A stretch of 9,901 nt of DNA from Gemmatimonadota bacterium. Lineage in GTDB: Bacteria > Latescibacterota > UBA2968 > UBA8231. The position numbers and the translations under genes are program-made. Location: assembly GCA_009845645.1 (NCBI GenBank), contig VXZF01000081.1, positions 1 to 9,901 on the forward strand, in the 5' to 3' direction. Under the pieces are notes generated by a model. The model searched no databases. It saw only the letters and a program-made list of their open reading frames with translations, and was not told the DNA's origin. Numbering within the stretch: position 1 is the first letter of the stretch; each line of letters opens with the position of its first letter. This document shows, one piece after another, positions 5,260 through 9,901 of this stretch.

Positions 5260-7152
5260 TTGTTTAAAAAGCGCACACAAGCCGAATCTTTTGGCATTTT
5301 CTCCATTCCGTTGGGTGTATTCGTCCTAGCTTTGGCCATTCGGGTGGCCTACATTTTTCAGATCGAGACCAGTCCGCTGTTTGCCCACCCTCCCGTCGAC
5401 GGCCTCACCTACGTAGAGCACGCCCAGGACCTAGCAGCGGGAAACTGGCTGGGACAGGGTCGGGAAGCCTTCTGGCAACCGCCTCTATATCCCTATGTGC
5501 TGGGCCTGTTATATGCTTTCTCTCCCGATCTATTTTTTTACGCGGTGCGCTTTTTTCAGGCGCTCTGCGGCGCTTTGCTCTGCGTCCTAACTTGGTCGAT
5601 AGGACGGCAGCTTTTCAATGCCGCAGTCGGCACAGCGGCGGCCTGCGCTGCCGCTCTCTATGGCCCGCTGATCTTTTTTGACGGCGAAATACTTCCGGCC
5701 ACGATGGGTACTTTTCTCAATATGGCGGGATTGGCGCTGCTGCTTAGGGCCCTTCGTCGCCCCTCTTTTTTGCGCTTTGCCGGGGCGGGCTTGGTGTTTG
5801 GTCTGGCCGTTCTGACGGTGGCCACCGTGCTCAGCTTCGCGCTCGGGGCCGCTATCTACATCTGCTACGCGATCCGCAAGCAAAACCGGTCTTTGCTGGA
5901 ACAACTGCGCCTGCCCAGCGCCTTTCTGTTGGGTTTGCTCGTCGCCATCGCCCCAGTGACCCTGCGCAACTATGCCATCGGTGGCGATGCCGTGCTCATC
6001 TCTGCCAACGCCGGCATCAATTTCTACCTTGGCAATAATCCGGAGTACCAGCACACGGTAAATATCCGTCCGGGGTGGGAATGGTACGAACTGTTGGACC
6101 AGGCCAAGGTAGAGGCCCAAGCCGAACGGCTGGTGCAGCAATCCGATTTTTACATGGACAAAGCCCGTGAGTACATAGTCGCCCAACCCGTTGATTATTT
6201 GGTCCTACTGGCGCAAAAAACCCACCTTTTCTGGCAGGGCGATGAAATTGGCCGCAATCAGGACCTGTATTTTTGGCGTCGCTATACAGCCATCCTGAGC
6301 GCGACTATGTGGAAATGGGGCATTGCCTTTCCCTTCGGCCTGATCGGTCCCCTGGCGCTGGTGGGCCTTGCACTAGCCATTCGCCATCGCGCTTTCTCCT
6401 TGCCCCTTTTGTTTGTCGTGCTGTATTCCCTTTCCGTCATCGCCTTTTTCATAACAGCGCGTTATCGCCTGCCGGTTATTCCCCTGCTACTGGTGTACGC
6501 CGCTTATGGCGGGTACTGCGCAGTGAATGTTCTGCGGCAGCGCCGTTTCTCGGCTGCTGCCGCCATAGCCGCAGGGGTGATTTTTTGTATGGTGTTCGCC
6601 AATGTGGGTCTGGCACCAATGAATATGGAGGGGGACGCCGCCGTGCACTACAATTTGGGCAATGCCTATGCCAAAGAGGGCGAACTGGAAAGGGCGCAAG
6701 CGGCATTCGAGCGGGCCGTGCACTTTGATTCGGCCTACTGGCAGGCGTGGTACAATTTGGCATCTGTACAGGCCGCCCAAGGACAAGCCGGCGCTGCGAT
6801 CCCCACTTTTCAACGGGTATTGAGGGTCTATCCGCAAAAAGTAATGGTGTGGATCAGCTTGGCTCGAGCCCACCGCCAACTCGGGGAAAACGACCGGGCC
6901 CTAAAAGCCTACGAAACCGCCCTCCACCGCAATCCCTCGGCCTTTAATTTTTACGGCTCTTATAGCGAGTTGATCGACCTGTACTTGCAACAAGACCAAG
7001 CCCCCAAGGCAGAGCAAGTGCTGGAAATCGCGTCTAAATACCATCCCGCAGAGGCCCAGCGTCTCAGAGGCCTTTATGAAAAGGGGGCATTACCGCGAAA
7101 TAAGGCGGTTGAGCGGCAGTTGCCGTTTCTGTACATTCCCGAACGTCAATGA
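5260..7152 (+). CDS. GT-C fold membrane glycosyltransferase (PMT/ArnT-like, GT39-type) with C-terminal TPR repeats
   Basis: This 630-residue protein has two parts. Residues ~12-450 carry about 11-13 membrane helices and motifs of the PMT_2/ArnT-like superfamily: Asp47 in the first extracytoplasmic loop (PPVDGLTYVEHAQDLAAG), WQPPLYPYVLG at 72-82, FFDGEILP at 139-146 and ITARYRLPVIPLLLVYAAYG at 398-417. Such enzymes transfer a sugar from a polyprenyl-phosphate donor to lipid or protein at the outer face of the inner membrane. Residues ~461-600 contain about four tetratricopeptide repeats, for example HYNLGNAYAKEGELERAQAAFERAV, here cited only as its start HYNLGNAYAKEGE at 463-475. The TPRs suggest binding to a protein partner or acceptor. 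The start is the only available early codon, TTG 5260; a stop (TAA) lies in frame at 5233-5235 and there is no clear Shine-Dalgarno. The next gene follows after 45 bp. Confidence 0.82.
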   Translation: MFKKRTQAESFGIFSIPLGVFVLALAIRVAYIFQIETSPLFAHPPVDGLTYVEHAQDLAAGNWLGQGREAFWQPPLYPYVLGLLYAFSPDLFFYAVRFFQALCGALLCVLTWSIGRQLFNAAVGTAAACAAALYGPLIFFDGEILPATMGTFLNMAGLALLLRALRRPSFLRFAGAGLVFGLAVLTVATVLSFALGAAIYICYAIRKQNRSLLEQLRLPSAFLLGLLVAIAPVTLRNYAIGGDAVLISANAGINFYLGNNPEYQHTVNIRPGWEWYELLDQAKVEAQAERLVQQSDFYMDKAREYIVAQPVDYLVLLAQKTHLFWQGDEIGRNQDLYFWRRYTAILSATMWKWGIAFPFGLIGPLALVGLALAIRHRAFSLPLLFVVLYSLSVIAFFITARYRLPVIPLLLVYAAYGGYCAVNVLRQRRFSAAAAIAAGVIFCMVFANVGLAPMNMEGDAAVHYNLGNAYAKEGELERAQAAFERAVHFDSAYWQAWYNLASVQAAQGQAGAAIPTFQRVLRVYPQKVMVWISLARAHRQLGENDRALKAYETALHRNPSAFNFYGSYSELIDLYLQQDQAPKAEQVLEIASKYHPAEAQRLRGLYEKGALPRNKAVERQLPFLYIPERQ

Positions 7153-7197
7153 ATTTGTGGCTGCGTTCTCGGTTAGTTTCACTGAAAAGGGACTGCC

Positions 7198-9441
7198 ATG
7201 AAAAAGAGAATCCCTCTGCTCGTGATTTCTTGTCTGAGCGCGGCAAATATCGGGAGCGCGGTCGAAGAAACCGTCCTAGTTGGCAGTAGTGGATCATTGC
7301 CGTGGCAAGAAGGGGGTGGGACCATTGCAGCAACGGCGATCTTGGATGAGTCCACCGTCAATCAGACCAATACCCCCGGTGGGGTAATCGACTTCGAGTC
7401 CATCGATTTCCCCGGATGGATTTTTCCGCAAAGAGTTGACACAACCGACAACATTCTCATCGGCCTCACCAGCAAAGAGCGCGGCGGCTCGATCAGCAGT
7501 CCCATCCCCAGTGCCCAAGTCAGCTTCAAAAACGATTACAAAAAATTGATCGACGCCGACGGTCAAACAGCGTTGGAAGTGCGAGCTACTTCCAGCGCCT
7601 CCAGTGCCGGTGCGCTCGGTCTGATCCTGGAATTCGATCTCAACGCCCTATTCGCCGTCAATCGCATCCGATTTTTTCCCCGCAATGCCGCTCCCGAACT
7701 ACCGGCACCTGACTTTCCCTTCCAGAACGACTTTATCAAGGGGTACGAGATTTTTATCAATGACGGTCGGCCCGAATCCTATCTCAACGGTCGGCCGATA
7801 TGGACGACAATCGCCCTCGAAGGCCAGAACGAGGAAGCGGTCGTCGATCTGAGCATCCCCACCCAATTCGTGCGCCAGATACGCTTCAAATCGCTTACGA
7901 CAGCCGACTTCGAGATTGCCGAGTTCCAAGTTTTTGCCGAGGGGTTTGTGCCGCAGGCGACCTATCTGTCCAATGTATTCGATTTTGGCGAGCCGGCCTT
8001 GCTGGGCCACTTGCGCTGGCTCCAAGAAACCATCGGTGACTCCGTGCTCTCGGATATACAAATCCGCACGCGCACGGGTGTGGATCCCGAGCCGGTCGAG
8101 TTTACCCGAGTCGGCATCCAGAGTATCGGACTGACCGAGGTAAGCCGCACGGTGGGGGGCGTGTCGAATCTGGAAGAAATTCGGGTCAAAGTGCCCTGGA
8201 AGCGCCCTCAAGACGTGGAGGACGATGAACTTAGAACTTTGGTCGAAATCGAGCTAGAGGACGATTTGCTGAGCGGAGAAGAGGCGCTTTTGGCCTGGAC
8301 CCAGTTGCCACTGGAGTTGCGAGCACAGCTCGAGATTTCGCAAGCCGAGTACGGCAAGCTCAAAGAGAAGGGGCCGATTCGCGATGATCTGACAAACTGG
8401 AGTCCTTGGTCTCCCCCGTACTCAGCCGCCGGTATAGTCGAGGCCCAATCCTTGGGAACACCCGGGTCGGGAATGCCGATCCTCTCTCCCAGTCCCCGCC
8501 GCTATTTCCAATTTATGGTTGAGTTTGCCAGCCGGGGATTTGACGCGGCCTCCGGCTTGGGGGCCTTGGCCTTTGAGCTGTCCACGCCGGCTCTGGCCGA
8601 TACCCTCATCGGGGAAGTGTTTCCCCGGCACGCCGACGTCGGTACAGCGACGGTCTTCACCTACGCTGTCCTAGCAAAGATCGGCCAGACAACAGCCGGT
8701 TTTGACCAATTGGAAATCGAGACCCCGCTTAAGGTGGAGTCCATTGGCATGGTAGAGGTCCACAGGCCCAATGGCGAGATCGAATCGGCCGATTTTTCAG
8801 CGCGTTCATTGGACGATCTCCCCGTCGAAGCAGGCAACGGCTTTGCAGTGTTGGCCGTCTCAGACCACGGCCTACTTTTGCAATTGCCGCCAGTGAACGA
8901 AAACAATGCGCTCGTCAAGGTAGAATTCGCAACAGCGGTTTTGCGTTTTGGCACGGTATTCTCGGCTCAAGCGTTCAATACCGCAGTCGGCGCAGTAGGA
9001 CAAAACATACTCGCGGGCAATGCGGCAGATTTGGGACGAGAAACACTAGTAGACCCCGATCTAGCCCGCATTGGCGCTCCTGTGTCCACCAATCTGACCG
9101 TAGAGGTGGCCATAAGCGACGATCTATTGACCAATGTGCGCGCTGAGCCAGTCGTCTTTACGCCCAATGGGGATCAAATCAACGACCGCACTGCTATTCA
9201 CTACGATATCACCAACATAGCTAGTCCCGTTCTCGTGGAGATCGAACTATTCGACTTGGCCGGCCGATCGATCCGATCTCTGCAAATGGAAAAACAGACC
9301 AGCGGGCGTTTTGCCATTGCTTGGGACGGCTCCGACGATGAGGGTCGGCTCGTGACTCCAGGGCATTACCTATACACCGTTACGCTGAACGCCGATACCG
9401 GCGCTGACATAAGGCTCGGTGCGGTCGGCGTTGTCTATTAA
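7198..9441 (+). CDS. Large secreted protein with discoidin-like N-terminal region and C-terminal FlgD-like Ig domain
   Basis: The protein has 747 residues. Residues 1-21 (MKKRIPLLVISC..., ending GSA) are a Sec signal peptide, or possibly a lipoprotein-like one as a Cys sits at 12, though without a clear lipobox. Residues ~60-290 have features of F5/8-type/discoidin-like sandwiches: NRIRFFPRN (155-163), GYEIFINDGRPESY (182-195), VRQIRFKSL (225-233) and FEIAEFQVFAEG (238-249). The central ~300-640 is not recognised. Residues ~652-745 form a FlgD-like/CHU_C-like Ig domain, with FTPNGDQIND (654-663), LFDLAGR (684-690), AWDGSDDEGR (708-717) and PGHYLYTV (721-728). In related secreted proteins this domain is an Ig-like C-terminal module. 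The start has AAAAGGGA upstream. A 45-bp gap after the glycosyltransferase and a 17-bp gap before the next gene suggest one operon. It may bind or be decorated with glycans, which is inference. Confidence 0.8.
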   Translation: MKKRIPLLVISCLSAANIGSAVEETVLVGSSGSLPWQEGGGTIAATAILDESTVNQTNTPGGVIDFESIDFPGWIFPQRVDTTDNILIGLTSKERGGSISSPIPSAQVSFKNDYKKLIDADGQTALEVRATSSASSAGALGLILEFDLNALFAVNRIRFFPRNAAPELPAPDFPFQNDFIKGYEIFINDGRPESYLNGRPIWTTIALEGQNEEAVVDLSIPTQFVRQIRFKSLTTADFEIAEFQVFAEGFVPQATYLSNVFDFGEPALLGHLRWLQETIGDSVLSDIQIRTRTGVDPEPVEFTRVGIQSIGLTEVSRTVGGVSNLEEIRVKVPWKRPQDVEDDELRTLVEIELEDDLLSGEEALLAWTQLPLELRAQLEISQAEYGKLKEKGPIRDDLTNWSPWSPPYSAAGIVEAQSLGTPGSGMPILSPSPRRYFQFMVEFASRGFDAASGLGALAFELSTPALADTLIGEVFPRHADVGTATVFTYAVLAKIGQTTAGFDQLEIETPLKVESIGMVEVHRPNGEIESADFSARSLDDLPVEAGNGFAVLAVSDHGLLLQLPPVNENNALVKVEFATAVLRFGTVFSAQAFNTAVGAVGQNILAGNAADLGRETLVDPDLARIGAPVSTNLTVEVAISDDLLTNVRAEPVVFTPNGDQINDRTAIHYDITNIASPVLVEIELFDLAGRSIRSLQMEKQTSGRFAIAWDGSDDEGRLVTPGHYLYTVTLNADTGADIRLGAVGVVY

Positions 9442-9458
9442 ACGCCTACGAGGTGAGC

Positions 9459-9901
9459 ATGTCATCTGCATTGGGCCTATGGGCAAACCGAAATGAGCTG
9501 AGGGGATTCTTCCTGCTGTTGTCGCTTTTGCTCGGTGTTGGTGGCTTAGAGGCCCAGGACTACGGATCTCGCCTCGGGACCCAGCGCGGCGGCGAGGTGA
9601 GCTTTGAACCCCGCGGCCCGGGGGTCCTATTCGGAGCGCTCGACCCGTCGGTGCGCAAATGGTACGTGCCGCAGGAACTGTACAACGAATACCAGTGGCG
9701 TCAGTGGGAATATTCCAACTACGCGCGTCAGCCCTACCAGCGCTATGTCAATACCGCCCTCGAAGGCAATTACTTCTACGATATCTACGGCCATTACGTC
9801 ACGCGCGGATGGCTGGTGTACGACTGGCACCAGGACCAACCCCAGGCCCTGGGCAGCAGCATCTTTAAGGATGGCCGCTTCAACGACTGGTTCAACTGTG
9901 G
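9459..9901 (+). CDS. Secreted or outer-membrane protein, N-terminal part only (runs off the window)
   Basis: An open frame starts at ATG 9459 with AGGTGA at 9451-9456 and stays open to the window end (147 complete codons). Residues ~1-32 are a signal peptide: charged N-region, hydrophobic FFLLLSLLLGVGG, and a cleavage site after LEA before QDYGSRLG. The mature part is unusually rich in Tyr and Trp, for example KWYVPQELYNEYQWRQWEY (67-85) and NYFYDIYGHY (104-113), typical of beta-rich surface or outer-membrane proteins. I do not recognise the family. The gap to the previous stop is only 17 bp and the strand is the same, so it is probably in the same operon. Confidence 0.75.
   Translation, partial: MSSALGLWANRNELRGFFLLLSLLLGVGGLEAQDYGSRLGTQRGGEVSFEPRGPGVLFGALDPSVRKWYVPQELYNEYQWRQWEYSNYARQPYQRYVNTALEGNYFYDIYGHYVTRGWLVYDWHQDQPQALGSSIFKDGRFNDWFNC

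Noticed and set aside
5587..6186. 199-codon minus-strand frame
   Set aside because: It is antisense to the glycosyltransferase, whose conserved motifs cover the same bases.
7699..8211. 170-codon minus-strand frame
   Set aside because: It is antisense to the discoidin-like part of the 747-residue protein, with no recognisable domain.
1..9901. CRISPR array, transposase, tRNA, rRNA or phage genes
   Set aside because: No regularly spaced repeats, transposase motifs, cloverleaf-like segments or phage structural genes were seen on either strand.

Overview
The window looks like part of a bacterial chromosome (or metagenome contig) of moderately high GC. It encodes a PhyH-dioxygenase pair, a DUF6785/DUF6784 membrane protein, a GT-C glycosyltransferase with a TPR tail, and long secreted proteins, one of which ends in a FlgD-like Ig domain. 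This gene mix resembles Latescibacterota or Poribacteria-type members of the FCB neighbourhood, often marine or sponge-associated. That placement is an inference from gene content and no marker gene is present. Three real genes end in TGA, so the standard bacterial code applies.

Left edge (1-540): a zone of gene decay. On the minus strand a MORN-repeat/YwqK-like gene starts at 350. It is broken by an in-frame TGA exactly where its repeats carry a glycine, and repeat coding then continues in the same frame to the window edge. Head-to-head with it, at 431 on the plus strand, lie the first ~30 codons of a metal-dependent amidohydrolase. This fragment stops abruptly where the next gene begins.

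Middle (504-5093): a large plus-strand DUF6785/DUF6784 membrane protein converges, with a 5-bp gap, on two adjacent minus-strand PhyH-family genes. The downstream one has an intact HxD...H...R active site. The upstream one aligns with it almost without gaps but has lost the Asp, the second His and the 2-oxoglutarate Arg position, so it looks like a pseudoenzyme partner. Upstream of the pair is an intergenic hairpin that is uninterrupted only in minus-strand RNA. Beyond it is a secreted beta-sandwich protein (CBM9/DOMON-like) whose mature N-terminus is predicted to be histidine.

Right side (5094-9901): an AT-rich divergent promoter region with an inverted repeat, then three plus-strand genes with gaps of 45 and 17 bp. 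They encode a GT-C membrane glycosyltransferase with C-terminal TPRs, a 747-aa secreted protein with a discoidin-like N-terminal region and a FlgD-like Ig C-terminus, and the start of another secreted, Tyr/Trp-rich protein that runs off the window. They read as one operon for envelope or extracellular products. I see no RNA genes, CRISPR arrays, transposases or replication origin.
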